Source: Megaleporinus macrocephalus (taxonomy: Eukaryota > Chordata > Actinopteri > Characiformes > Anostomidae). From it: a DNA stretch of 64,000 nt. Numbering within the stretch: position 1 is the stretch's first letter; each line of letters starts with the position of its first letter. The notes beneath the pieces are model-generated. The model saw nothing but the letters and a program-made list of their open reading frames with translations. It was not told where the DNA came from and did not search any database. The stretch lies in assembly GCA_021613375.1 (NCBI GenBank), contig JAJQXZ010000029.1, positions 62,001-126,000 on the forward strand, read 5' to 3'. The translations under genes and the position numbers were made by a program. Of this stretch, positions 10,623 through 22,283 are shown one piece after another.

Positions 10623-10869
10623 ATAATAAAGTGTTTAAAATGAATGAGTCTCATGACTAACACTGCAGCTGGACGCGGGCCAGAAACAGTGATAAGCAGC
10701 TGCGCTGTGGCTTCATCTGTATTAAATATAATAACTATAAGCCAATAACACAAAACCAAATGGTTGTGGCCATGAATTTATAAAAAAAAATGTTCCATCC
10801 AATGAATTTTTACTCTGTATCATTTCACCAACACAACACATAAATATTATTGATCCTCAGACTCCCCAC

Positions 10870-11163
10870 CTGATAGGACTCTGGGATCAGACACATGTAG
10901 CACTATCTCCTTCTCCAGGCTGCTGTGCTGAATGACGCAGGTGTACTGATTTCTGTCCAGCTCCTCAGGTGAGACAGTGAGAATACTCCTCTTCTGGAAG
11001 GTTCCATCCTGGTTGGGTAGCGTCTCACTGAGATCCACGTCCTCATCCAGATCCTCTCCGTTCTTCTGCCAGGAGATCATCACTGATTTGGGGAAGAACC
11101 CTGTAGCATGACACACCACTGGAGAAGAAGAGTCCTTCTGGAACAGAGACACCTCAGGAGGAA
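10870..11163 (-). CDS. MHC class I second alpha3 (Ig C1) exon, alpha3-B
   Basis: This is a 294-bp phase 1-1 exon between a ctctctccag acceptor and a CAG|gtgggg donor. It encodes V-P-P-E-V-S-L-F-Q followed by an Ig constant domain with cysteines in PVVCHATGF and YTCVIQHSS. It keeps the acidic loop GEDLDEDVDL, which in class I molecules contacts CD8. It lies 1.5 kb downstream of alpha3-A on the same strand. If the donor is not used, the frame ends seven codons later (…SEDQ, stop at 10847-10849). No convincing transmembrane exon follows. It is either a second domain of the same gene, an alternative exon, or the remnant of a deleted neighbour. Confidence 0.88.
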
Positions 11164-11185
11164 CTGGAGAGAGAGAGAGATTAGA

Positions 11186-12262
11186 CCCTCCATACTGACC
11201 TTCACTCCTCTATGTGTCTAATCCACAGTCATACTGACCCTCACTCCTCTATGTGTCTAGTCCACAGTCATACTGACCCTCACTCCTCTATGTGTCTAAT
11301 CCACAGTCATACTGATCCTCACTCCTCTATGTGTCTAATCCACAGTCATACAGACCCTCACTCCTCTATGTGTCTAATCCAGTCATACTGACCCTCACTC
11401 CTCTATGTGTCTAGTCCACAGTCGTACTGACCCTCACTCCTCTATGTGTCTAATCCACAGTCATACTGATCCTCACTCCTCTATGTGTCTAATCCACAGT
11501 CATACAGACCCTCACTGCTCTATGTGTCTAATCCAGTCATACTGACCCTCACTCCTTTATGTGTCTAATCCACAGCCATACTGACCCTCACTCCTCTATG
11601 TGTCTAATCCATAGTCATACTGACCCTCATTCCTCTATGTGTCTAATCCACAGTCATACAGACCCTCACTCCTCAATGTGTCTAATCCAGTCATACTGAC
11701 CCACACTCCTTTATGTGTCTAATCCACAGCCATACTGACCCTCACTCCTCTATGTGTCTAATTCACAGTCATACTGACCCTCATTCCTCTGTGTCTAATC
11801 CACAGTCATACTGACCCTCACTCCTCTATGTGTCTAATCCACAGTCATACTGACCCTCATTCCTCTGTGTCTAATCCACAGTCATACTGACCCTCACTCC
11901 TCTATGTGTCTAATCCACAGTCATACTGAACCTCAATCCTCTATGTGTCTACTCCACAGTCATACTGACCCTCACTCCTCTATGTGTCTAATCCAGTCAT
12001 ACTGACCCTCACTGCTCTATGTGTCTAATCCACAGTCACACTGACCCTCACTCCTCTATGTGTCTAATCCACAGTCATACTGACCCTCACTCCTCTATGT
12101 GTCTAATCTACAGTCATACTGACCCTCACTCCTCTATGTGTCTAATCTACAGCCATACTGACCCTCACTCCTTTATGTGTCTAATCTACAGCCATACTGA
12201 CCTTCACTCCTCTATGTGTCTAATCTACAGCCATACTGACCCTCACTCCTCTATGTGTCTAA
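11186..12262. repeat. 39-bp minisatellite, about 27 units
   Basis: The unit contains ctcactcctctatgtgtcta and atccacagtcatactgacc. One lone unit lies beside alpha3-A at about 12966-13005, so the array appears to have grown from the 5' flank of the duplicated alpha3 exon. From 12263 to 12600 the sequence is unique, with no exon I can support. Confidence 0.95.
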
Positions 12263-12639
12263 GGCAGGGCAAGGAAGGGGAACTCTGAGAAACGTGGGGT
12301 TGGAGTTCTGGGTGGCTTCGGCTGTTGGGATTTGAAGCCAGGCCCCCCTTGCCAGGCAAGGAGTGGGATTTTGGAAGAGATGGAGGAGCTGGGGAGGTGG
12401 TGGGGTTCGTATTTTGTCATGAGAAGGTAAGGGCAGAGGAGTGGTTTATATAGAGCTTGTAATGATGGAGAGATTTGGGCGTGGGAGTGGGCGTTATTTC
12501 ATAACTTCATAAGTATAAGGAGCCAATAACAAAAACCTGAATCTTAATAAAGCCTGAGGAGCATCTCTGTACATCTTTACACAACTCTGAACACAGTGAA
12601 CTTTTAAAGATTATTGCTCCTCAGAATCAGACTCCCCAC

Positions 12640-12933
12640 CTGATAGGACTCTGTTATCAGGCACACGTAGCACTATCTCCTTCTCCAGGCTGCTGTGCTG
12701 AATGATGCAGGTGTAGTCATGTCTGCCCAGCTCCTCAGGTGACACAATCAGAACACTCCTCTTCTGGAAGGTTCCATCCTGGTTGGGTAGCGTCTCTCTG
12801 AGATCCCAGTTCACATCCAGATCCTCTCCGTTTATCTGCCAGGAGATCTTCACTGATTTGGGCAAGAACCCTGTAGCATGACACACCACTGGAGAAAAAA
12901 TGTTCTTCTGGAACACAGAGACCTCAGGAGGAA
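12640..12933 (-). CDS. MHC class I alpha3 exon, alpha3-A
   Basis: This is a 294-bp phase 1-1 exon with acceptor ctctgtccag and donor CAG|gtgggg. The Ig C1 cysteines are in VVCHATGF and YTCIIQHSS. Compared with alpha3-B, the acidic loop is altered (GEDLDVNWDL). Reading through the donor gives a stop after SGGESDSEEQ (stop at 12611-12613), much like alpha3-B. Confidence 0.93.
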
Positions 12934-15900
12934 CTGGACAGAGAGAGAGAGAGAGTTTAGACCCTGCTGTCACATTGACCCTCACTCCTCTATGTATCTA
13001 ATCCACAGTCTCCAGAAGGACTCCGGAACAGGACGTCTCTAATGATTAATAAACAATGAAGCAGGTTTTCAGTGATGAAGGTGAGAGCACTTTACCTTTC
13101 CTCTCCAGAGTCTCTCTGCCGTAACCCACATACTTCTGTAACCACTCAGTGCAGGTGTTCTCCAGGTAGTTCTTCACCTGACCAGCCCAGGCTTCACGCT
13201 CCCACTTCAGTTTGGTAATAACAGCTTGAGGTTTAGCTGCAGTCCAGGTGAGAGTGTTCAGATCCAGATTGATGTAGTCTTCTCCATCATATCCGTACTG
13301 CATGTATCCTGTCTTAGTTCCATCATCATCCAGCTCACAGCCGTACATCCACTGCACTGTGTGACCACCTACACAAAGACCAACACATCATACTAACACA
13401 AAAGTAACAAAACAGGGAGTAGTATGATGTAGGACCCCCTCCAGCCCGGCAACGTGCAGCAACTCATTGTAGCATTGACTCCAGTAGACGGAAGACGTCT
13501 GAGGGGATGTTGAGTCTGGCAACTGGATAGTCACCCACAGCTTGGTGGTATCTGTAGGTGCAGGGTCTGGGGTGTGAAGGTTCGACTGGGTTCATTTCAG
13601 GCCACACTGTTTTACAGAACTCTCCAGAATGCTCCTCGACCCAATTCTGAAAAAACTTGGGCCCGATGGCACAGTGCATTATCCTGCTGGACTATCTCAA
13701 CATTGTGGTATTACATGGAGTCCATGAAGGACTGCAAATGGTCACTAAGCAGTGACATGTAGTGGGCACCAGTCAATGACTTGTTTAGGTAGACAGTCAG
13801 TGGACCCAACCCACATTAGTATGGAACCACCACCAGCCTGCACAGTGCCTTGTTGATAACTCGGGTCCAGGGTTTTATGGTGTCTGCACCACACATGCAC
13901 CCCACTTAAAGTGGGTTGGTGGGCACAATGTAGTGGTTCTTCTGCTCTATGGAAGCTAAAGAACGCTGCACTGACCTGCGAGATATGCGTGTGGAGCCCC
14001 CTACATTCAATGAGTATGTGATTTCTGCTAGAGTCACTAGACTCTATAGTCGCATAGACAGTTCCAGCTTGATGCCCCCAGACATGATCATAAAGCACTA
14101 ATAAGCGGTCACTGTGCTGTCCACTGTGGGTGGTAATGCCTTTCTAGTACACATGGGACACTGTGGATGGAGGAATGTTTAATGCCTGCACTTCAGAACA
14201 CCGGAAACAGAATGTCCTATCCGTCTGAGGCCCACTATCATCACAATCCAGATTTCTCCTGGACGTCCCAGACATTGTATGAATGTGTTCAGTTCCTTCA
14301 GCAGCAAATCTTGATTTAGCTTAATGAAGTACTGAGCAGTCAAAGCAGGTATTAGATGAGAACTGATAATAATACTGGTTTGTTTAGGAGAAGCTTGGAA
14401 AGGGTTAAACAAACACACTGACGTATGGAAAAGCACTACTTTCTCTATTAATACTGATTAATATTTAATAATAAAGTGTAGAAGCACTACTTACTCTATT
14501 AATACTGTTTAATATTTAATAATAAAGTGTAGAAGCACTACTTACTCTATTAATACTGTTTAATATTTAATAATAAAGTGTAAATGCTCTACTTACTCTA
14601 TTAATACTGATTAATATTTAATAATAAAGTGTAGAAGCACTACTTACTCTATTAATACTGTTTAATATTTAATGATAAAGTGTAAAAGCTCTACTTACTC
14701 TATTAATACTGTTTAATATTTAATAATAAAGTGTAAAAGCTCTACTTATTCTATTAATGCTGTTTAATATTTAATAATAAAGTGTAACAGCTCTACTTAC
14801 TCTAGTAATACTGATTAATATTTAATAATAAAGTGTAAAAGCACTACGTACTCTATTAATACTGATTAATATTTAATAATAAAGTGTAAAAGCACGACTT
14901 ACTCTATTAATACTGTTTAATATTTAATAATAAAGTGTAAAAGCACTACTTACTCTATTAATACTGTTTAATATTTAATAATAAAGTGTAAAAGCACTAC
15001 TTACTCTATTAATACTGTTTAATATTTAATAATAAAGTGTAAAAGCTCTACTTACTCTATTAATACTGATTAATATTTAATAATACAGTGTAAAAGCTCT
15101 ACTTACTCTATTAATACTGTTTAATATTTAATAATAAAGTGTAAAAGCTCTACTTACTCTATTAATACTGTTTAATATTTAATAATAAAGTGTAAAAGCT
15201 CTACTTACTCTATTAATACTGATTAATATTTAATAATACAGTGTAAAAGCTCTACTTACTCTATTAATACTGTTTAATATTTAATAATAAAGTGTAAAAG
15301 CTCTACTTACTCTATTAATACTGATTAATATTTAATAATAAAGTGTAAAAGCTCTACTTACTCTATTAATACTGTTTAATATTTAATAATAAAGTGTAAA
15401 AGCTCTACTTAATCTATTAATACTGTTTAATATTTAATAATAAAGTGTAAAAGCTCTACTTACTCTATTAATACTGATTAATATTTAATAATAAAGTGTA
15501 AAAGCTCTACTTACTCTATTAATACTGTTTAATATTTAATAATAAATTGTAAAAGCTCTACTTACTCTATTAATACTGTTTAATATTTGAATATGTGCTG
15601 TTTACGTGCTGGAAGCTCTGACTATGTTCACCTCCTGTCTGGTTGAAGTGCTGCATTGCTGTGTCCACATTAGCTATGAAGATCTCCTCATGACGCAAAC
15701 TAATCTGGGTCTCACTGTTCCAGTAGTCTTCATCTTCATTCTTCTTCATCCACTCTGTCTTGGGGACCATCTTCCTGATGTTACTATCATAGTACACAGT
15801 CTGCTCTCCGTCCAGCAGACCCACCACAGTGAACTCTGGGAAGTTCATTCCTGGAGTCACTGCAGTGTAGAGGTACCTCAGAGAGTGAGTAGCTGTCGGG

Positions 15901-18158
15901 AGAAACAACATAACGTATAAGGTACATCAGAGGGGAGTTCCTCAGGCCAAGGTCCGGACCGTCATCATCTATAACGTGTGTTCTGATTCAGTGGTGTATC
16001 CTGTTTACTGAAGTAGTCTAGTATCAGCATCTCATACCATCAGCTACTGAAACACCAACACATCACATATACCGTTCAGTATATTTCAGTGTATTTACTT
16101 CTAATAAATGTTTTTTTTATCACTTCAATAAAAACAAGGGATGCAAATAAAAAGAATGACTTTGAAAAAACGTGCTTATTTATAGAAAAACTACATACAA
16201 GCGTGCGTCTTCATGTTAACTCAATTTCACGTCTTCACCTGTTAGTTTGGACCTACCTGTGAAGAATAAACAGATAAGTCTCTCCACTCCTGGTTAAAAA
16301 TAGGTTTTCGCCGACAGGGCTTCTCGCTTTGTAATTCGCCAGTGTGCACGCGCCGCACTCCTGAATCTGCACAGATCTGATTGGCTAAGGAGCCTCCGCT
16401 GATTTTACAATGCACGCGATTGGTCTGTAAGTTTACAGCGCCGCAAAGCCTGTATACCGTATATCATAAAATAAACACTGTCAACATGAAATCTTTCTCA
16501 CTACTTTATCGGTTCGGGTCCGCATTGGACAACGTCTGGGTCTGGACCCGGACCCGGACCGCGGTCCGCCTATTATTGACCTCTGAGGTACATGTTAATA
16601 AGTAAATGTGTTTATACTTATATAACTTTAAACTAATCTCAGTACTTTTATGTCTTCCTTGTAAACAGTAAAGAACCAAAACAAGACATTCTTACATTTT
16701 AATCTGTATGTATTTTAATAAGTAGCTTTAAATAGTCTGAAAACTATATTTAGATACTAGGGGTCTGTCTCAAATCCTAGTGAGTGTGTAAGTAGGCTGT
16801 CTAGGTAGCAGCTGTGTAAGTAGCAGCGTTCTCTCCTCATCTCTCCTCATAAAACAGATTACTGAGACGCTCTAGTTAGAGAGAGACTGCGTCACGCCTT
16901 GTTCCCGCCCACTGCAGCATGCCACCAGTGGTTTAGCTTGTTGCTAAGCTACCAGCCGGCATCCAAAACAATAGCCTGAGGCTTAAAAATCTGCTAGCAT
17001 GAATGCTAATGTGTGGAGTATAAAAGTGTTAATGCTGAAGGACTCGTTACAGAGTTGATAATAAAATACTGTTTTGTGTGATTATATGACCAGAAACACA
17101 TTAAAACTCCAGAGAGAATCAAAATAACTCACATTTTAAAACCACTTCACTGCTCGTAGATTAGCCTGCGGTGCATCATGGGATTGTCTTAGTGGCTGAG
17201 GAAGAGTTCAATACTTTCTTAAAATCAGGTCTAAATAAGGTTCCTCAGTAGAAGCATGTTTAAGGTATGTAAGAATTGGGACAGTCTACATGTCAGGAGC
17301 GCATACTATGACTTAAAATGCTGCTTATGTAGGAGCTCACTAGGATTTGAGACACAGCCCAGAAGAAGATTCCAGTGGCAAAATGTACAAAGTGGTGATT
17401 TACATTATGTTTGTTTATTTAAAATAAATCATTGCTCTCTTCTGTAAAGTTACTATTTTGGAGAGAAAGTAAACACCGTACGTACAGTGTTTTTATAAAA
17501 TTTATACAGATGGTAAGTCGTGAGACTCAGACTGGGATATATTTCTTTGTGAATACTGAAACTCATTAGTGATGTGTGTGCAGTTGATGAATTCAGAGAT
17601 TAGTTTTGAGACTAATCTCTCTCCATATTTCTATTGGTCCATTCATTCATAATGTTAACAACAGCTGCTGCATTCAAATATTCAAATATATATTTTTTAT
17701 TCTATATAAACATAAATTACTAATGCTGCAAGTTGTTGTATACAGTTGATTATATTATGTATGTAATGTAGTGCATTAATTAAGTCGATATCTAAAAACC
17801 TGCTGCCCCCCAACCAAATGTCCAGTGTTTACAAAATTGAAGACACAATATTAAAACCAAAACAATATATATATATGAGTAGCACACTGACATATGTAAA
17901 AGCACTACTTGCTATATTAATACTGTTTGAAATCTTTAAACTTTTCATTAACATTGGAAACAGTGGAATGTTTTATTTAACAGTGGAAAGTTTTATATAT
18001 TATATATAAGTATATTATATGGTAACAGATGAAACAGTAATTAATATCAGGATATAAAAACACTATCACACCGTATGAGCTGCTGTTTCTATAACAGAAG
18101 TGAACTTACCTGCTGATGCCAGATGAACACTAAACATAAGAAACAGGAGACCCTTCAT
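12640..18158 (-). CDS. MHC class I alpha chain, classical fish type (leader, alpha1, alpha2, alpha3)
   Basis: The exons are 18158-18110, 15892-15632, 13368-13096 and 12933-12640, all in phase 1 at each junction, with alpha3-B (11163-10870) as a possible fifth. The leader is M-K-G-L-L-F-L-M-F. Peptide-anchor residues of classical molecules are present: Tyr7 in RYLYTAV, Tyr59 in DEDYW, Thr143/Lys146/Trp147 in AVITKLKW, Tyr159 in NYLENTC and Tyr171 in QKYVGYG. The position-84 equivalent is His (MQHFNQT), not the usual fish Arg. The alpha2 disulphide cysteines (YGCEL, NTCTEW) and the N-glycosylation site NQT are kept. The protein presents peptides at the cell surface with beta2-microglobulin. The transmembrane and cytoplasmic exons were not found, so the gene may continue left of 10.8 kb, be soluble, or be broken. 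Confidence 0.9.
13096..13368 (-). CDS. MHC class I alpha2 exon
   Basis: This is a 273-bp exon, phase 1-1, with acceptor tttgtgtag and donor AAAG|gtaaag. It carries both alpha2 cysteines, the invariant T-K-W contacts in ITKLKW, and the helix ending at GYGRETLERK. Confidence 0.95.
13400..14410 (-). mobile_element. degenerate Tc1-like transposon in the alpha1-alpha2 intron
   Basis: Minus-strand fragments resemble Tc1-family transposase in the expected order: GTVQAGGGSILMWVGS (about 13800-13860) upstream of FQNWVEEHSGEF (about 13620-13660). Stops and frameshifts break it throughout, and intact inverted repeats were not found. Confidence 0.7.
14413..15592. repeat. 51-bp minisatellite, about 22-23 units
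   Basis: The unit contains ttaatatttaataataaagt and ctacttactctattaatact, with successive starts 51 bp apart (14473, 14524, 14575). A lone related unit lies at 17883-17935 in the leader intron, so the array likely expanded from a pre-existing single unit. Confidence 0.95.
15632..15892 (-). CDS. MHC class I alpha1 exon
   Basis: This is a 261-bp exon, phase 1-1, with acceptor ctcccgacag and donor GGAG|gtgaac. It starts THSLRYLYTAVTPG, the usual fish class I alpha1 opening, and ends at the glycosylation site in HFNQTG. Confidence 0.95.
15940..16595. repeat. long dispersed repeat, copy 1
   Basis: It matches 63066-63720 in the same orientation over about 650 bp, including tgtgttctgattcagtggtg near one end and the aataaacactgtca and ctgggtc-ggacc blocks near the other. 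No coding region or clear terminal repeats were seen, so the class is unknown. Confidence 0.8.
16761..17360. mobile_element. MITE-like element with inverted termini
   Basis: The left end GGGTCTGTCTCAAATCCTAG and the right end CTAGGATTTGAGACACAGCC form an imperfect inverted repeat. A related piece starts at 49875. No target duplication is clear. Confidence 0.7.
17500..17660 (+). repeat. dispersed repeat shared with 19920-20050
   Basis: Both sites share gggatatatt-ctttgtgaata-tgaaactcatt and a following tctctccat segment. The family is unknown. Confidence 0.5.
18110..18158 (-). CDS. MHC class I leader exon
   Basis: ATG is at 18158-18156. Sixteen codons encode a signal peptide (KGLLFLMFSVHLASA) and end in phase 1 at a perfect gtaagt donor (18109). 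It joins alpha1 in frame (ASA-A-THSLRY). Confidence 0.92.
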
Positions 18159-18300
18159 GGTTTTCTGTATCTTAATGCAGATTATTCAGCTATGAGAGTT
18201 TCACAACTCTCTGCTTCAAGCTATCAATCATTAGATTTACAGGAAGAGTGTCACGTCCGGTAAGTAAACCACAAGTTTTGCCAGTAAACGACTTTTAATA
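18159..18300 (-). promoter_or_regulatory. class I upstream region with weak candidate elements
   Basis: On the minus strand this holds ACGTGAC (CRE/X2-like), ATGATTGAT (weak Y-box-like) and GTGAAACTC (ISRE half). The order and spacing loosely recall class I promoters, but no motif is perfect. Confidence 0.25.
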
Positions 18301-18707
18301 CTGAGACATTTAGACTCACCCAGTGCTCAGTGAACATTCTGCATACTATGCAGATCTCTGTTAGATTGTGCTTTACACAGTAAAAGTCTTCATCATCACA
18401 AATATAGGCATATTGTATTTACTATCAAACCCACCAGCTTTCAGAGGTGGATGTCTGGTTCCATTCACCACAACTGTTTTTAAAACTGGAGTAAAATATC
18501 AAATAAATCACAAGAAGATAAAATGTTGTGGCCTGATAAAGCTGAAAGAGAGCGGTTAACCAGTCTCTGAGTGCAGGAGAATCGTGACCACTGATACCCC
18601 TCACTGAGTTTGTGGTTAAAACAGAGAAAAACCTGCAGGTTTAAATGTGTTTTTCTTCTCACAGCTGCTGCAGTGCAAGAGGAAAAAATGTCCGTGCTGT
18701 GAGAGAT

Positions 18708-18783
18708 TTGAACACTACAGGTTTATATTACAATAATATAGGACTATGTGTATCAATACTACAGGTTTATATTACAATAATAT

Positions 18784-18842
<59 letters not shown>

Positions 18843-18861
18843 AATACTACAGGTTTATATT

Positions 18862-18931
<70 letters not shown>

Positions 18932-19668
18932 TACAGGTTTATATTACAATAATATAGTACTATATATATCAATACTATAGGTTTATATTACAATAATATA
19001 GTACTATATATATATATATCAATACTACAGGTTTATATTACAATAATATAGTACTATATATATTTAATACTACACATTTATATTACAATAATATAGTACT
19101 ATATGTATCAATACTATACGTTTATATTACAATAATATTATACTACATGTATCAATACTACAGGTTTATATTACAATAATATAGTACTATATGTATCAAT
19201 ACTACACGTTCATATTACAATAATATAATACTATATGTATCAATACTACAGGTTCATATTACAATAATATAATACTATATATATCAATACTACTCGTTCA
19301 TATTACAATAATATAATACTATATGTATCAATACTACACGTTCATATTACAATAATATAATACTATATGTATCAATGCTACACGTTCATATTACAATAAT
19401 ATAGTACTATATGTATCAATACTAAACGTTCATATACAATAATATAATACTATATATTTTAATACTACAGGTTTATATTACAATAATATAATACTATATG
19501 TATCAATACTACACGTTCATATTACAATAATATAATACTATATGTATCAATACTAAACGTTCATATTACAATAATATAATACTATAAGTATCAATACTAC
19601 ACGTTCATATTACAATAATATAATACTATATACATAAATAATACATGTTTATATTACAACTATATATA
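18708..19668. repeat. 44-bp AT-rich minisatellite with internal (TA)n expansions
   Basis: The unit contains atcaatactacacgttcata and ttacaataatataatactat, with about 20 copies. Long TA runs lie at about 18786-18838 and 18870-18930. It lies 0.5 kb upstream of the class I leader exon. Confidence 0.95.
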
Positions 19669-20075
19669 TATATAGCGTGTTCGCCACATTTGTGAATGGA
19701 GCTGCATTTGTGTGTGGATCTTGTTCAGAAACGCGAAACAAAAGTGTCAAAATCCATTTGATCCACAAATGCAGATTCAACACTTTATAAAAAAAAATTA
19801 AATGTGAGACTTCATCTCTTAAAAAATATGCAATGAAAATACAGACAAATGTGTTCATTTACACATATAAATTATAATGCATCTATGAAAATCAAAAATA
19901 TGTATTCATAAGTTTAACAGAATTCGTACAAATGGCAAGCTGGGATATATTCATTTGTGAATAGTGAAACTCATTTGTGGAATTTGTGAATTGTCTTTTG
20001 CACATTCGTCAGGTGTTTTGAGGTGAATGTCTCTCCATGTTGGAGCGCTCCTGATGGTCACTTTGCGGAAACAAC

Positions 20076-20171
20076 CATAAAAATAAAAACAAAGCGTTGG
20101 CTCCTGGAGAAGATCCTCGTTTGGCTGAGAACAGCTGGAGATTCAGGAGAGCTGGAGCGGAGCAGAGAGAG
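20076..20171 (+). promoter_or_regulatory. candidate core promoter and non-coding first exon of the Ig receptor gene
   Basis: A TATA-like CATAAAAATAAA (20076-20087) precedes a purine-rich stretch ending GAGAG|gtaaac (20171/20172). A noncoding exon here could splice to the acceptor at 22859. This is an inference from consensus and spacing. Confidence 0.35.
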
Positions 20172-20476
20172 GTAAACTCAGCACACACCGCACTTCAGTG
20201 TCTAATCTGCTTCGTGGTTTATTTAATCTGACAGATATGAAGGAATTTTTTTAATCCGATACTTTCACTTTTGAGAAACTCCGCGAGCTCTTTAACTTCC
20301 GGGCGCCTCGATAACAGCTCGGTTTAGGAGATCGAGGTGGAATATAAGAGTCACAGCTCACCAGAAGAGCCGAGATTAAGTATTTAATAACGTAAATACA
20401 GTTTTATTGGTAAGAAGAATCCGAGGCTCTCACTTCACTTCTCACGCACGCGCATAACGCAGGCAGCAGAGGGTGG

Positions 20477-20660
20477 GTGTGAGTGTGTGTTGTGCTGGTG
20501 TGAATGGATTAGACAGTGTTTAGAGTGTCCACTCACTGTCCACTCTATTAGACACTCCTACTACTTGCTGGTCCACCTTGTAGATGTAAAGTCAGAGACA
20601 GTAGCTCATCTGCTGCTGCACAGTTTGTGTTCCTCTAGTTCTTCATCAGTGGACACAGGG
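20477..20660 (+). repeat. dispersed repeat fragment (same family as 5400-5545)
   Basis: It starts at the segment shared with 5498-5524 and continues through actcactgtccactctatta and ctggtccaccttgtagatg. No coding content. Confidence 0.55.
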
Positions 20661-20765
20661 CGCCGCCCATAGGGGAACTCCATGGATTAAAAAAAAAACA
20701 ACCTCAAATTTCAGTCTCTCAGGTGTAAGCAACTTCATTCAGAGTGTGTTTAGGAGTGAAATGGT

Positions 20766-20785
20766 TTAGATAGATAGATAGATAA

Positions 20786-20841
<56 letters not shown>
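20766..20841. repeat. (GATA)n microsatellite
   Basis: Near-perfect tagatagata tetranucleotide tract of about 76 bp. Confidence 0.97.
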
Positions 20842-21445
20842 TTCAAAACACAGTACAAAAAACAATAAGGTATATAAAGAGGAATAAAGAATTCCAATAG
20901 TAAAAAAGAATATATACAAGAACATATGAATACAATACAATACATAGATGGTGCTTACAGTGGTGGAGATGGTAACCAGGGGGCTCTATGTGCACAACAG
21001 AAATATACACAGTATTTATTATCAAACCCACCAGTAAACCTACACGTGTCTTCTGAGTTTATATGAATGTTGATGAAGATAAAATAGTGATATTCCCAAA
21101 AATAATACCTTTTCTTTGGGGACTACTTTGCCTCACAGTGTCCTGCATGTATCCCTTCACCATGAATAGATTAAAAAAATATGCATAATTTAAAATCTAA
21201 TGAAAACCGTCATGAACAGCGTCTCAGACATCAGACCATTTACTAAATAACCATTTACTGTAATAACTTTCTGTGAGGGAGCTTTTAGAGGTGGACGTCT
21301 GGTTCCATTCACCAGCACTGTGAACACCAAAACCTCTCTTATATGCTAAACGTTTAATTATGCAGAATTTTTAATATTGTTGGTATTCCTCTTTTGAGTC
21401 TTTGGAGGAACTGAGAAAGATAGATTTTTTTTTCACACAACAGAA

Positions 21446-21449
<4 letters not shown>

Positions 21450-21509
<60 letters not shown>
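21450..21509. repeat. (TA)n microsatellite
   Basis: Uninterrupted AT dinucleotides for about 60 bp. Confidence 0.97.
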
Positions 21510-21512
<3 letters not shown>

Positions 21513-21773
21513 GCAGCAGTTTGCATTTAAAGAATGGTAATTGTCTAACCATGATAAGGGGCAGTTCGGAGGTCAGATTATCCCCAAATGCTCCAGCGGT
21601 AGAGTGTTAGAGTTAATCAGCACAGAAAAATAAATATGTGTACTGAGGTGAGAAATCTGAATAGAAGCGAATAGAAGGTCCAAACACAATGGCCTTATAT
21701 GTGCTATATAGAACGTCTTATTATATGATCAATATCAATATCAATATCAGGTAGCAATAACATGCACAGCAAT

Positions 21774-22283
21774 TAGGGCTGGGTATCGCCACTGATTTCC
21801 CGAATCGATTCGATCCCGATTCACAAGGTCCCAATTCAATTCGATTTCCGGTTGAATTCAATATGGATTCATTTAGGGATATTTCAGTTACAATAATATG
21901 TTTTGTTTGAATATGAAAAGAGATTTTCAGAGAACCAATGTGGTAAACGTAAAGGAACACTCAACCTACCATTACTAAAAACATTAGTGTTTATATGTTT
22001 ATATACCGTCGTCATGGTTTCTGAATCCAAAATGTGGCCAGACATCTGCTTTCAAGTTCTGGGGCGCCTTCACTTGTGCTCCAGCTATGCTTAACTAATG
22101 TGCACCCCCAGCCAGACCTGATTGGGTGAAAAGCAATGGCTGATGACTCGAGACTTGGTGGGGCACGGGGGGTCTGGAATGCTAATTTTCAAGATCGATC
22201 TCGGGTTTATATGAATCGATATCGGATTATTCAAATGAAGATCGATTTGAATCGAAAAATCGATTTTTTTAAACACACCCCTA
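21774..22283. mobile_element. non-autonomous hAT-type element, 510 bp
   Basis: It starts TAGGGCTGGG and ends CACCCCTA. It is flanked by 8-bp acagcaat and atagcaat (7 of 8 identical), the hAT target-site duplication size. The inside is rich in atcgat motifs and has no transposase. Confidence 0.75.

Noticed and set aside
9172..10626. 484-codon plus-strand frame and 357-codon minus-strand poly-Leu frame
   Set aside because: They are products of the triplet-periodic microsatellite; no start context, domain or splice support.
12019..12288. Thirteen-residue repeat frame (MCLIYSHTDPHSS)
   Set aside because: Simple translation of the 39-bp minisatellite.
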